NCBI RefSeq assembly: GCF_901827205.1 | Contig: NZ_LR594675.1 | Coordinates: 3,720,001-3,784,000 of the forward strand | DNA length: 64,000 nucleotides | Reading direction: 5' to 3' | Source of the DNA: Variovorax sp. PBS-H4 | GTDB taxonomy: Bacteria; Pseudomonadota; Gammaproteobacteria; Burkholderiales; Burkholderiaceae_C | Shown here: piece by piece, positions 25,607 through 35,753 of the stretch | How the letters are laid out: every line of letters begins with the position of its first letter | Position numbering within the stretch: position 1 is the stretch's first letter | Notes under the pieces: generated by a model | Databases searched by the model: none | Told to the model about the DNA's origin: nothing | The model's input: only the letters and a program-made list of their open reading frames with translations | Position numbers and translations under genes: made by a program

Positions 25607-26248
25607 TTACCAGCGCAGCAACCGAGGCCCGATGAGCGCCCCCGCCAGCACCGGCAGCCCCATTCCGATCACATACCAGATCGCCAGGAACGGCGCCGCC
25701 AGCTCTGGGCAGTGCAAGGCATAAACCGCGGCCCCCGCACCTGCCGACATTGCTCCGGCCGCCGCGCCTGCCAGCGCGGGCTGCGTGGGCGCCAGGCCCT
25801 TGAGAGCCACCAGCGAAGCCACGAACACCGGCAGCGAGATCAGCGCAATGTTGAAGGCGCAGCTGCGCCAGGTCTGGCCCCATACCATCGCCGCGCGCTC
25901 GTCCGTCGGTGCCATCAGCCAGGCAGCCAGTCCCATCGTCCAGAGCAGCAGCACCGGCACGACCAGCCCCAGCCAGCCGGCGCGCACGCGCACCCCGGGC
26001 CGCGCCAGCCGCTGAACGACCGCAAAGCCCGCCACCGCAATACACGCCGGGAACAGCAGCTTGACCCAGAACATCGGCCAGAACATGGTCTGCACGAGGT
26101 CGCGCCGCACGCCGTATTCGATGGCCATCAACGCGATCGAGATCGGCAGGCCGGCCGCAAGCGCCAGCGCAAGGCGCCGCGCCGCGGCGTGGCGCGGCAC
26201 CGGCTCCGCACGTGCCGCCAGCAAGGCCACAAGCTCGTCTGTTTTCAT
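25607..26248 (-). CDS. nrsF: NrsF-family anti-sigma factor (DUF1109)
   Basis: 213 aa with about six transmembrane helices (ALALAAGLPISIALMAIEYG, LLFPACIAVAGFAVV, LGLVVPVLLLWTMGLAAWLM, ISLPVFVASLVAL, AGAGAAVYAL, IWYVIGMGLPVLAGALIG). DUF1109/NrsF proteins hold the cognate ECF sigma at the membrane in the absence of heavy metal. The start overlaps the sigma stop by 4 nt (ATGA). The Asp-Glu pair at MKTDELVALLAA lies in the cytosolic N-terminus that contacts sigma in this family. Confidence 0.88.
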   Translation of the reverse strand: MKTDELVALLAARAEPVPRHAAARRLALALAAGLPISIALMAIEYGVRRDLVQTMFWPMFWVKLLFPACIAVAGFAVVQRLARPGVRVRAGWLGLVVPVLLLWTMGLAAWLMAPTDERAAMVWGQTWRSCAFNIALISLPVFVASLVALKGLAPTQPALAGAAAGAMSAGAGAAVYALHCPELAAPFLAIWYVIGMGLPVLAGALIGPRLLRW

Positions 26249-26799
26249 GATGAGGACTTTCCGATCTTCAATGCCAGGGCCTTCAGCCCGCGGTGGATGC
26301 CGACCTTGACCGCCGACTCCGACATGCCGGTCAGGCGCGCGGTCTCGGCCACCGAGAGGCCTTCGAGCTTGACGTGGACGATCGGCACCCGGTGCCGGTC
26401 CGGCAAGGTATCGAGCAGTCCGGCCAGGTCGCGCCGCGCATCGCTGGCTTCGGTGGCCGATTCCGTGAACACGGCGAGCTCGTCATCCAGCGGGTCGTGC
26501 AGTGCCTCTCGAACGGATTTGGCGCGCAGGAGGTCGATCATCTTGTAGCGCGCGATCGCATGCACCCACGCCGTCAGCGGCTGGTCGCTCTGGTAGGTAT
26601 GGCGCTGGTTGTGCATGGCGAGCAGGCATTCCTGGACAAGATCCTCTACTTCATCGGGCCAGCCGAACAAGCGCCTGGCCAGAAACGCACGCAGGTGGGC
26701 GCTGAGCTTCTGCAGGAAGGCGTGATAGGCCTGCGCATCTCCATCCAGGCCTCGCACGAACAGCTCGTGCAGCACCGTCTCCGCATCGCTGTTTGCCAT
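26245..26799 (-). CDS. sigF: ECF RNA polymerase sigma factor (SigF-like, metal stress)
   Basis: 184 aa with sigma region 2 (DEVEDLVQECLLAMHNQRHTY, TAWVHAIARYKMIDLLR) and region 4 (LPDRHRVPIVHVKLEGLSVAETARLTGMSESAVKVGIHRGLKAL). Adjacent NrsF and bufferin genes place it in the heavy-metal SigF group. The start is set at 26799 (MANSDAE) because the -10 of its own promoter overlaps the upstream ATG at 26817; an mRNA starting ~7 nt downstream could not include that codon. If another promoter drives it, the longer form of 190 aa applies. Confidence 0.88.
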   Translation of the reverse strand: MANSDAETVLHELFVRGLDGDAQAYHAFLQKLSAHLRAFLARRLFGWPDEVEDLVQECLLAMHNQRHTYQSDQPLTAWVHAIARYKMIDLLRAKSVREALHDPLDDELAVFTESATEASDARRDLAGLLDTLPDRHRVPIVHVKLEGLSVAETARLTGMSESAVKVGIHRGLKALALKIGKSSS

Positions 26800-26816
26800 C
26801 GGACTGCCACTGGTCA

Positions 26817-26842
26817 TTCGTGCTTTCTGCTCCGCCGGTTAC
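26817..26842 (-). promoter_or_regulatory. Sigma-F-type autoregulatory promoter of the ECF sigma gene
   Basis: Minus strand: GTAACC at 26842-26837, exactly 16 bp, then CGAA at 26820-26817. This is the motif reported for the Caulobacter heavy-metal ECF factor SigF. The same arrangement faces bufA1, 44 bp away. Confidence 0.75.
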
Positions 26843-26886
26843 AGCCAGCGCAAAAAAAGAAAATCCGGCGGATTGTGCCGCGCGCT

Positions 26887-26912
26887 GTAACCCGGCTTGC
26901 GAAGGCCGCGAA
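26887..26912 (+). promoter_or_regulatory. Sigma-F-type promoter of the bufferin operon
   Basis: Plus strand: GTAACC at 26887-26892, 16-bp spacer, CGAA at 26909-26912. The match to GTAACC-N16-CGAA is exact and mirrors the divergent sigma-gene promoter. The expected start near 26919 gives a leader of about 57 nt before bufA1. Confidence 0.78.
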
Positions 26913-26975
26913 GTAGAAACCGACTGCGCCGGACGGTGCAGTTGAAATCTTCACTCAACCACTGGAGCACATTCC

Positions 26976-27266
26976 ATGATCACTTGTCCCCTCGCCATCA
27001 CCGCCCTCGCCCTTGGCGCGCTCGCCGCCGGTTCCGCCATCGCCCAGGACACGAAGCCGATGGCAGACAAGATGGCCAAGATGGAGAAATGCTACGGCGT
27101 CTCGATGGCCGGCAAGAACGACTGCGCTGCCGGCCCCGGCACCACCTGCGCCGGCACCTCGAAGGTGGACTACCAGGGCAACTCCTGGAAGAACGTGCCC
27201 GCCGGCACCTGCACCACGATCAAGACGCCCAAGGGCATGGGCTCGCTCGAGCCGATGAAGTCCTGA
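26976..27266 (+). CDS. bufA1: Bufferin precursor BufA1 (DUF2282, copper-binding RiPP)
   Basis: 96 aa. Signal peptide ends near AIA-Q24. The mature part has four cysteines (C39, C50, C58, C79) in the DUF2282 pattern EKCYGV...NDCAAG...TTCAGTSKVDYQG...GTCTT. DUF2282 proteins are bufferins: their central cysteines are oxidised by the BufB/BufC complex to thiooxazole-type heterocycles, and the exported product chelates copper. It is followed at 23 bp by the MNIO gene. RBS candidate: the GGAG at 26963-26966. Confidence 0.88.
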   Translation: MITCPLAITALALGALAAGSAIAQDTKPMADKMAKMEKCYGVSMAGKNDCAAGPGTTCAGTSKVDYQGNSWKNVPAGTCTTIKTPKGMGSLEPMKS

Positions 27267-27289
27267 TCGATCTTGCCGCGCCGTCCACC

Positions 27290-28141
27290 ATGCCTTCCCC
27301 TGCGCTCACGGCCGGCCTCGGCCTCAAGGCCGAACACTACGACGACGCGGTGTCGGCGCGGGCCGAGGGCCTGTGGTTCGAGGTGCATCCCGAGAACTAC
27401 ATGGTGGCGGGCGGGCCGCGGCTCGGCTGGCTGGAGGCGGTGCGCGAACGGCATCCCGTCTCGCTGCACGGCGTCTCGCTCTCCCTCGCAGGCGAGAGCG
27501 AACCCGATGCCGCGCAGTTGCGCCGGCTGGCAGCGCTCGCCGACCGCATCCGGCCCGCGCTGATCTCCGAACACCTGGCGTGGTCGACCTGGAACGGCCA
27601 CTACTTTCCCGACCTGCTGCCCTTCGCGCGCACGACCGAAGCCCTGCATCGCATCGCGGCGAACATCCACCGGACACAGGACGCGCTGGCCACGCCGATC
27701 GCCGTCGAGAACCCCTCCCACTACCTGCGCTTCGATGGCCACACCTGGGACGAGATCGACTTCCTGGCCGAGCTGGCGCGCCGCACCGGCTGCACGCTGC
27801 TGCTCGACATCAACAACGTCCATGTGTCGGCACGCAACCTGGGCTACTCGGCGCAGGCCTGGCTGGACCGCTTTCCGGCCGCGCTGGTCAGCGAGATCCA
27901 TCTCGCCGGCCATTCGCAGGACCCGGCACTGGGCGAGGCCCTGCTGATCGATTCGCACGACGCGCCGGTCGCGCCCGAGGTCTGGCGCCTCCATCGCCGC
28001 TTCGTCGAGCGGGCCGGCGCGCGGCCCACGCTGATCGAGCGCGATGGCAACTTGCCGGCCTTCGACACGCTGATGGCGGAGCGCAGCCTCGCCGAGGCTG
28101 CGTTGCACGAGAGCGCCGGCGCCACCGAGGAGCAGGCATGA
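27290..28141 (+). CDS. bufB: MNIO-family multinuclear iron oxidase BufB (DUF692)
   Basis: 283-aa TIM-barrel enzyme that modifies cysteines of the bufferin precursor using a multi-iron site. Metal-ligand regions seen: WFEVHPENYM, SLHGVSLSL, LISEHLAWS, VENPSHYLR, LLLDINNVHVSARNLGY, SEIHLAGHS and DSHDAPV, matching the conserved His/Asp/Glu/Asn set of DUF692. The start ATG at 27290 (MPSPALTAGLG) follows bufA1 closely. It overlaps bufC by 4 nt (ATGA), consistent with the two forming a complex. Confidence 0.92.
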   Translation: MPSPALTAGLGLKAEHYDDAVSARAEGLWFEVHPENYMVAGGPRLGWLEAVRERHPVSLHGVSLSLAGESEPDAAQLRRLAALADRIRPALISEHLAWSTWNGHYFPDLLPFARTTEALHRIAANIHRTQDALATPIAVENPSHYLRFDGHTWDEIDFLAELARRTGCTLLLDINNVHVSARNLGYSAQAWLDRFPAALVSEIHLAGHSQDPALGEALLIDSHDAPVAPEVWRLHRRFVERAGARPTLIERDGNLPAFDTLMAERSLAEAALHESAGATEEQA

Positions 28142-28908
28142 GCTTTCACGACGCCTTCGCCCAGGCCTTGTTCACGCCTGAGACAGTGGCGGACCCAGCC
28201 GTGCGACAGCTTGCCGCGCAGCCCGCCTTCGCGGTCTATCGCAACACGGTGATGAAGGGCTGCATCGATGCGCTCGAAGCCAACTTCCCTGCCGTTGCGC
28301 GGCTGGTGGGCAGTGAGTGGTTCCGTGCCGCGGCCGCGCTGCATGCGGCGGCGAACCCGCCCCGCGATGGACGGCTGCTGCACTACGGCGACGGCTTCGC
28401 AGACTTCCTCCAGCGTTTCGAGCCTGCCGCCGAGCTGCCCTACCTGCCCGATGTCGCACGCCTCGATGCGCTTTGGCGCGAGGTCCACGCTGCCGGAAAC
28501 GCGCCACCGCTCGACGCGGCGTGGCTGGCGAGTCAGGGGCCCGAGCGGCTCGGGACTCTGGTGCTGCGCCTCCACCCGGCAACGCGCTGGGCCTGGTTTG
28601 AAGAGCAGCCGATCTACAGCATCTGGGCGCGCAACCGCGGCAGCGCCCAGGGCGAAAACGAAGAACTCGCCTGGCCCGGGGAAGGCGCACTCCTCACGCG
28701 CCCTGCCGATGCGGTGACCTGGCGCGCCATCGGCCGGCCCGGCTGCGCTTTCCTCGATGCCTGCGCTGCCGGGCTGTCACTCGCCGAAGCCGCCGAGCAG
28801 GCCCTGGCCTTCGATGCCGAATGCGATCTGAAAACGCTGCTCGAAGACCTGCTGCGCGCCGGTGCCTTCAGCACCCTCTCCGACCCTTTCCCTGAAAGCA
28901 CGCCATGA
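28138..28908 (+). CDS. bufC: BufC partner protein (DUF2063 domain)
   Basis: 256 aa. The N-terminal DUF2063 part reads FHDAFAQALFTP, FAVYRNTVMKGCIDALEANFPAVARLVG and GLSWLEW-like WFRAAAALHAA; the C-terminal half has the peptide-binding RRE-like region typical of BufC/MbnC-type partners (LHPATRWAWFEEQPIYSIW). Such proteins present the precursor to the MNIO enzyme. Annotation as DNA-binding is traditional but unlikely here. It overlaps bufB and doxX by 4 nt each. Confidence 0.87.
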   Translation: MSFHDAFAQALFTPETVADPAVRQLAAQPAFAVYRNTVMKGCIDALEANFPAVARLVGSEWFRAAAALHAAANPPRDGRLLHYGDGFADFLQRFEPAAELPYLPDVARLDALWREVHAAGNAPPLDAAWLASQGPERLGTLVLRLHPATRWAWFEEQPIYSIWARNRGSAQGENEELAWPGEGALLTRPADAVTWRAIGRPGCAFLDACAAGLSLAEAAEQALAFDAECDLKTLLEDLLRAGAFSTLSDPFPESTP

Positions 28909-29390
28909 GCTCCAACACTGCCGGATCCGCCCCCCTTGCCACGGACGGCGCGCACCGCCTCCGCGCACGCTGGAACCGTCTCGCCGAGGGGCTCACGCGC
29001 CTCGTCTCGCACGACCTGCTGGCGCTCGCCACGCGCGCGGGCATCGCCGCCATCTTCTTTCTATCGGGCCGCACGAAGGTCGAGGGTTTCCTCACGCTGA
29101 CCCCCAGCGCCTATGAGCTGTTCCGCACCGAGTACAAGCTGCCGCTCGTGCCGCCCGAGCTCGCGGCCCATCTGGCGGCCTACGCCGAGCACCTGTTCCC
29201 GATGCTGCTGGTGCTGGGTCTGTTCACTCGCCTCTCGGCACTCGCGCTGCTGGGCATGACGCTGGTGATCCAGGTCTTCGTGTATCCCGACGCGTGGCCC
29301 ACGCATCTCTCATGGGCGGCGCTGCTGCTCTATCTCGTCGGGCGCGGCGGTGGTGCGCTGTCGCTCGACCGCATGTTGCGCATCGGCTAG
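28905..29390 (+). CDS. DoxX family membrane protein of the bufferin operon
   Basis: 161 aa with four hydrophobic helices (LALATRAGIAAIFFLSG, LFPMLLVLGLFTRL, LALLGMTLVIQVFVYPDAW, AALLLYLVGRGGGALSLD). DoxX proteins often end bufferin operons; their role, perhaps in thiol or quinone chemistry, is open. The ATG overlaps the bufC stop. No more operon genes follow. Confidence 0.85.
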   Translation: MSSNTAGSAPLATDGAHRLRARWNRLAEGLTRLVSHDLLALATRAGIAAIFFLSGRTKVEGFLTLTPSAYELFRTEYKLPLVPPELAAHLAAYAEHLFPMLLVLGLFTRLSALALLGMTLVIQVFVYPDAWPTHLSWAALLLYLVGRGGGALSLDRMLRIG

Positions 29391-29407
29391 CGCCGCAGGC
29401 GCGCGGC

Positions 29408-29436
29408 TTGCCAGCCGCAGAAGCCCTCGCTACATT
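29408..29436 (+). promoter_or_regulatory. Candidate sigma-70 promoter of the URC operon
   Basis: TTGCCA (29408-29413), 17-bp spacer, TACATT (29431-29436). The GAGGG ribosome site at 29446-29450 lies six bases before the ATG at 29457, so the leader would be short. Confidence 0.45.
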
Positions 29437-29456
29437 GTGTTTTTTGAGGGCCTGCA

Positions 29457-30796
<1,340 letters not shown>

Positions 30797-30800
<4 letters not shown>

Positions 30801-32206
30801 GCAAGAACATCTATGGGCTCGACCCGGATCGCGCCACCTCGAATGCCGCAGTGCACCACGCCGATGCGCAGGGCCATGTCGACCCCGCGCTCGAGTTCGT
30901 CGAGGACACGACCCGGCCGGCCGGCGCTGCCGCCTTCCTTCGCAACACGCGTGCGATCCGCATCCGCGCCAACGCACTGCTGGCGCGCGCGCGTCGCGGC
31001 GAGTCCGAGTGGTTCACCATCGGTGACGAGGACGTGCTCGCGCAGACGGCAAGAACGGTGGCGGAGGTGACGCGCGAGCGCTACGGCTCAGGTCCCATCC
31101 CCTTCCACAGCCGCTGGCGCCATTTCGAGGCCGGCGGGGTCGACCGGCTGCAGGAACTCGACCGGCTGCTCGGCCCGGTCGAGCCTTCGCAGCGCGCCCG
31201 CGCCCACATCGACCTGGTGCTGGTGAGCGTGCTGCTCGACGCGGGCGCAGGCCCCCACTGGCACTACACCGAGCCGGCCACGGGGCGGCGTTTCACCCGC
31301 TCCGAAGGGCTCGCCGTGGCGAGCTTCCATGCCTTTACCGGCGGCCTGTTCTCGTCCGACCCCAACCGGCCGCTGCAAGCCGACGCTGCCGGTTTGCGGA
31401 ACCTGGTCACCGACCGGCTGGGCGATGCCCTGCAGATCAGCGATGCCAACCAACTGGTCGGCCTGCCCGGGCGCGCCATGCTGCTGCGGCGGCTCGGCGA
31501 AGCCATGAGCGAGCAGCCGGAGACCTTCGGCGATCCGGGCCGCCCGAGCGGCATGCTGGATGCGCTGGTCAGTCCGCTCGGGCCGAACATTCCCCCGACG
31601 GCCGAAGTCGGCGCGCACGACATCCTGACGCTGCTGCTGGAATCGCTGTCGCGCATCTGGCCCACCGCCAACGTGATCGGCCTGGGCGCAACGGGTCCGA
31701 GCGATGCGGTGGGCGGCGTCGCGCCGAACGAGCCGGTGCTCGCGCTCGGCGACTGCTGGCGGCACAGTGCCGTGCGCGGACCCGGGCTCACCGACGGATG
31801 GATGCCGTTCCACAAGCTCTCGCAGTGGCTCGCCTATTCGCTCATCGAGCCCTTCGAACGGGCCGGCGTCAGGGTGCGCCACCTGGAGGCACTGACGGCG
31901 CTGCCGGAGTACCGCAACGGCGGCCTGCTGATCGACAGCGGCGTCATCGTGCCCCGGGACAAGGCCATGCTGGAGCGCACGTGGAACGTGAGCGACGAGT
32001 TCATTGTCGAATGGCGTGCGTTGACCATCGCGCTGCTCGACGAAATGGCGGCACGTGTGCGCAAGGTGCTCAACCGCAGCGAAGAAGAGCTGCCGCTGGC
32101 CCGCGTGCTCGAAGGCGGCACCTGGGCCGCGGGCCGCGTGCTGGCACAACGCTTGCGTGGAGGAACACCGCCTCTGCGCATCGAAAGCGACGGCACCGTC
32201 TTCTAG
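30797..32206 (+). CDS. URC4/urg3 family protein (DUF1688)
   Basis: 469 aa, no transmembrane segments. Conserved segments: AAAFLRNTRAIRIRANALL, VPFHSRWRHFE-like PIPFHSRWRHFEAGG, LISVLLDAGAG-like VLVSVLLDAGAGPHWHY, FTRSEGLAVASFHAF, FHKLSQWLAYSLIEP and GGLLIDSGV. DUF1688 is the URC4/urg3 family, required for uracil catabolism in Lachancea kluyveri; its catalytic step is not settled. The start ATGA overlap with URC1 and 33-bp gap to upp indicate one transcript. Confidence 0.88.
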
Positions 32207-32239
32207 ACTCCCACTTTCGAAAAACGCATTCAAGCCCCC

Positions 32240-32869
<630 letters not shown>

Positions 32870-32870
32870 C

Positions 32871-33058
32871 GCTCGCCCCCAGGTTGCCCAGCACTTCGTG
32901 TCCGGGCGCCCACCCCCTACCGGGGGCAACACCAGCGGCCCGGCAAAGCCGGTTCCGCGGTGGGGGTGTTGCTCGCCCCCAGGTTGGCTCACTTCGTGTA
33001 GCCGCCCACCCCCTACCGGGGGCAACACCAGCGGCCCGGCAAAGCCGGTTCCGCGGTG
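32871..33058. repeat. Two-copy ~90-bp direct repeat with internal hairpins
   Basis: Copies at 32871-32962 and 32971-33058 both run from GCTCGCCCCCAGGTTG to GGTTCCGCGGTG. They are nearly identical in the right half and differ in the left half. Each holds CCCCCTACCGGGGG and CCGGCAAAGCCGG, two stable hairpins. It lies between upp and the transporter gene and may terminate or attenuate transcription; no T-run follows, so a simple intrinsic terminator is doubtful. Confidence 0.85.
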
Positions 33059-33092
33059 TTTCACGAATGGGTTGCAAACTGAGGAGAAGACT

Positions 33093-34094
33093 GTGTCACT
33101 ACGCCGCCAACTGATCATCCGTTCCGTCGCCCTTGCCGCAGCGCTCGCAGCCAGCGCACCCGGCCTTGCGCTTGCGCAGGCCAAGCTCAAGGTCGCGGCG
33201 GTCTATACCGTGCCCTTCGAGCAGCAATGGGTCGGTCGCATCCACAAGGCGCTGAAGGCGGCGGAAGCGCGTGGCGAGATCGAGTACAAGGCCACCGAGA
33301 ACGTCGCCAACGCCGACTACGAGCGCGTGATGCGAGAGTACGCGCAGGCCGGCAACCAGCTGATTCTGGGCGAGGTCTTCGGCGTCGAGGCGGCAGCGCG
33401 CAAGGTCGCCAAGGACTTCCCGAAGACGGCCTTCCTGATGGGCTCGTCGCTCAAGCCGCAGGCGCCCAACTTCTCGGTCTTCGACAACTACATCCAGGAG
33501 CCGGCGTATCTCTCCGGCATGGTCGCCGGCGGCATGACCAAGACCAACAGGATCGGCATGGTGGGCGGCTTTCCCATTCCCGAGGTCAACCGGCTGATGA
33601 ACGCCTTCATGGCTGGCGCGAAGGAGACCAATCCGAAGGTCGAGTTCAGCGTGAGCTTCATCAACAGCTGGTTCGATCCGCCCAAGGCCAAGGAGGCCGC
33701 TTTCGCAATGATCGACAAGGGCGCCGACGTGATGTACGCCGAGCGCTTCGGCGTCAGCGATGCGGCCAAGGAAAAGGGCAAGCTCGCCATCGGCAACGTG
33801 ATCGACACGCAAGACAAGTACCCCGACACCGTCGTGGCCTCGGCGCTCTGGAACTTCGAGCCTTCGGCCGACCGGGCCATCAAGCTGGTGAAGGAAGGCA
33901 AGTTCGTCGCGGAAGACTACGGCCCGTATTCGATGATGAAGCACAAGGGTTCCGAGCTGGCGCCGCTGGGCACATTCGAGAAGAAGGTGCCTGCCGAGAT
34001 CGTCGCCAAGGTCAAGGCCAAACAGGCCGACATCCTCGCGGGCAAGTTCATGGTGAAGGTGGACGACAGCCAGCCAAAATCCACCGCGAAGTAA
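33093..34094 (+). CDS. BMP-family ABC transporter substrate-binding protein
   Basis: 333 aa with GTG start, GAGGAG seven bases upstream. A signal peptide (RSVALAAALAASAPGLALAQ-A) has no lipobox, so the product is a soluble periplasmic binder. The Med/BMP domain includes KVAAVYTVPFEQQWVGRIHKAL, GMVGGFPIPEVNRLMNAFMAGA and MYAERFGVSDAAKEKGK. BMP proteins bind nucleosides or nucleobases. Its place between the URC genes and cytosine deaminase argues for a pyrimidine ligand. The longer upstream open frame only translates the repeat. Confidence 0.88.
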   Translation: MSLRRQLIIRSVALAAALAASAPGLALAQAKLKVAAVYTVPFEQQWVGRIHKALKAAEARGEIEYKATENVANADYERVMREYAQAGNQLILGEVFGVEAAARKVAKDFPKTAFLMGSSLKPQAPNFSVFDNYIQEPAYLSGMVAGGMTKTNRIGMVGGFPIPEVNRLMNAFMAGAKETNPKVEFSVSFINSWFDPPKAKEAAFAMIDKGADVMYAERFGVSDAAKEKGKLAIGNVIDTQDKYPDTVVASALWNFEPSADRAIKLVKEGKFVAEDYGPYSMMKHKGSELAPLGTFEKKVPAEIVAKVKAKQADILAGKFMVKVDDSQPKSTAK

Positions 34095-34112
34095 GCGCGA
34101 TGGTTCGTTCCT

Positions 34113-34230
34113 GCTCCCTCTCCCGCCTGCGGGAGAGGGTTGGGGTGAGGGCACCGTGCGGTGGATAGCGCTCAGCCTCGACAACCGTCCGGCGCCCTCA
34201 ACCCCGCCCTCGCCCAGCGGGAGAGGGAGC
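34113..34230. repeat. Inverted pair of REP-like elements
   Basis: Left arm 34113-34152 begins GCTCCCTCTCCCGCCTGCGG; right arm 34194-34230 ends GCGGGAGAGGGAGC, and the two are imperfect reverse complements through GTGAGGGC/GCCCTCA. The left arm also contains the small hairpin CTCCCGCCTGCGGGAG. Similar GAGAGGG-TTGGGGTGAGGG elements are common in proteobacterial intergenic DNA. It separates the binding-protein gene from the ATPase gene and could stabilise upstream mRNA. Confidence 0.8.
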
Positions 34231-34238
34231 AAGACATC

Positions 34239-35753
34239 GTGCTGCGGCTGCGCGGCATCACCAAGCGCTTCGGCACGCTGGTCGCCAACGATGCGATCTC
34301 ACTCGAGCTCGGTGCCGGCGAGGTGCTTGCGCTGCTGGGCGAGAACGGCGCAGGCAAGTCGACGCTGATGTCGATCCTCTTCGGCCACTACACCGCCGAC
34401 GAGGGCGCGATCGAAGTCTTCGGCAGGCCGCTCGCGCCCGGCCAGCCCAAGGCGGCGCTGGCCGCGGGGATCGGCATGGTGCACCAACACTTCACGCTGG
34501 CCGACAACCTCAGCGTGCTCGACAACGTGACGATGGGGACCGAGCCCTTGTGGCGACCCTTCTCGCGCCGCGGCGCCGCGCGCGCCAGGCTGCTCGAGGT
34601 CTCGCAGCGCTTCGGCCTGCCGGTGCAGCCGGAAGCCCGGGTCGGCAGCTTGTCGGTGGGCGAGCGGCAGCGGGTCGAGATCCTCAAGGCGCTGTACCGC
34701 GGCGCGCGCATCCTGATCCTCGACGAGCCGACCGCCGTGCTCACGCCGCAGGAAAGCGAAGGGCTGTTCCGCACGCTTTCGCAGATGGTGGCCGACGGGC
34801 TCTCCATCATCTTCATCAGCCACAAGCTCGACGAGGTGCTGCGCGTCTCTCACCGCGTGGCCGTCTTGCGCGGCGGCAAGCTGGTCGCCGAGGCGCCGAC
34901 GCGGGAGACGACGGCCGCGCAGCTGGCGCTCTGGATGGTCGGCCATGCGGTCGAGGGCGTGAGGCGCACGCCGGCGCGGCAGGTGGGCGATGCCGTGTGC
35001 GTGCTCGACCGGGTGCGTACCGCCGGCGAAGGGCACGACCGTCTGCTCGATGTCTCGCTGAGCTTGCGGGCGGGCGAGATCACGGCCGTGGCGGGCGTTT
35101 CCGGCAACGGCCAGGCCGCGCTGGCGGACCTGCTCGGCGGCGTTCGCCGGGCCACTGGCGGCAGTGTGCAGCTGATGGGCCGGGCCCTGCCCCCCTCGCC
35201 TGCCCGGCTGGTTCGGCGGGGGGTGGCCCGCATCCCGGAAGACCGGCACGCCGTCGGCGTGGTGGGCGATCTGCCCATCTGGGAAAACGCGGTGTCGGAG
35301 CGGCTGCGCAGTGCGGCCTTCTCGCGCTGGCTCTGGGTGCGGCGCGCCGCGGCGCGTGCCCATGCGCGGCGCGTCGAGCAAGCCTTCGACGTGCGAGGCG
35401 CCGGGCTGGACGCGCCCGCGCGCGCGCTCTCGGGCGGCAACATGCAGAAGTTGATCCTCGGGCGGGCGCTGCTGGCGCCGGACGCGGCGCAGAACAAGAC
35501 CCCGCGCCTGATCGTCGCGCACCAGCCCACCTGGGGCCTGGACATCGGCGCCGTCGCCTATGTCCAGCAGCAGTTGATTGCGGCACGCGATGCCGGCGCC
35601 GCGGTGCTGCTGATCTCCGATGACCTGGACGAGGTGCTGGCGCTGGGCGACCGGGTCGCGGTGATGCACGGCGGGCGCCTGGGCGAGCCGCGCGCGGCTT
35701 CGGCGTGGACGCGCGAAGCCATCGGAATGGCGATGGCGGGGTCTGCCGGATGA
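34239..35753 (+). CDS. BMP-type ABC transporter, duplicated ATP-binding subunit
   Basis: 504 aa with two ABC halves. First half: Walker A GENGAGKST, signature LSVGERQRVEI, Walker B ILILDEPTAVLT. Second half: degenerate Walker A GVSGNGQAAL, signature LSGGNMQKLILGRAL, and a changed Walker B region LIVAHQPTWGLD, typical of sugar/nucleoside-type transporters. The GTG at 34239 has GGGAG nine bases upstream; a GTG at 34161 would translate the REP-like element. The next permease gene overlaps by 4 nt. Confidence 0.9.
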   Translation: MLRLRGITKRFGTLVANDAISLELGAGEVLALLGENGAGKSTLMSILFGHYTADEGAIEVFGRPLAPGQPKAALAAGIGMVHQHFTLADNLSVLDNVTMGTEPLWRPFSRRGAARARLLEVSQRFGLPVQPEARVGSLSVGERQRVEILKALYRGARILILDEPTAVLTPQESEGLFRTLSQMVADGLSIIFISHKLDEVLRVSHRVAVLRGGKLVAEAPTRETTAAQLALWMVGHAVEGVRRTPARQVGDAVCVLDRVRTAGEGHDRLLDVSLSLRAGEITAVAGVSGNGQAALADLLGGVRRATGGSVQLMGRALPPSPARLVRRGVARIPEDRHAVGVVGDLPIWENAVSERLRSAAFSRWLWVRRAAARAHARRVEQAFDVRGAGLDAPARALSGGNMQKLILGRALLAPDAAQNKTPRLIVAHQPTWGLDIGAVAYVQQQLIAARDAGAAVLLISDDLDEVLALGDRVAVMHGGRLGEPRAASAWTREAIGMAMAGSAG

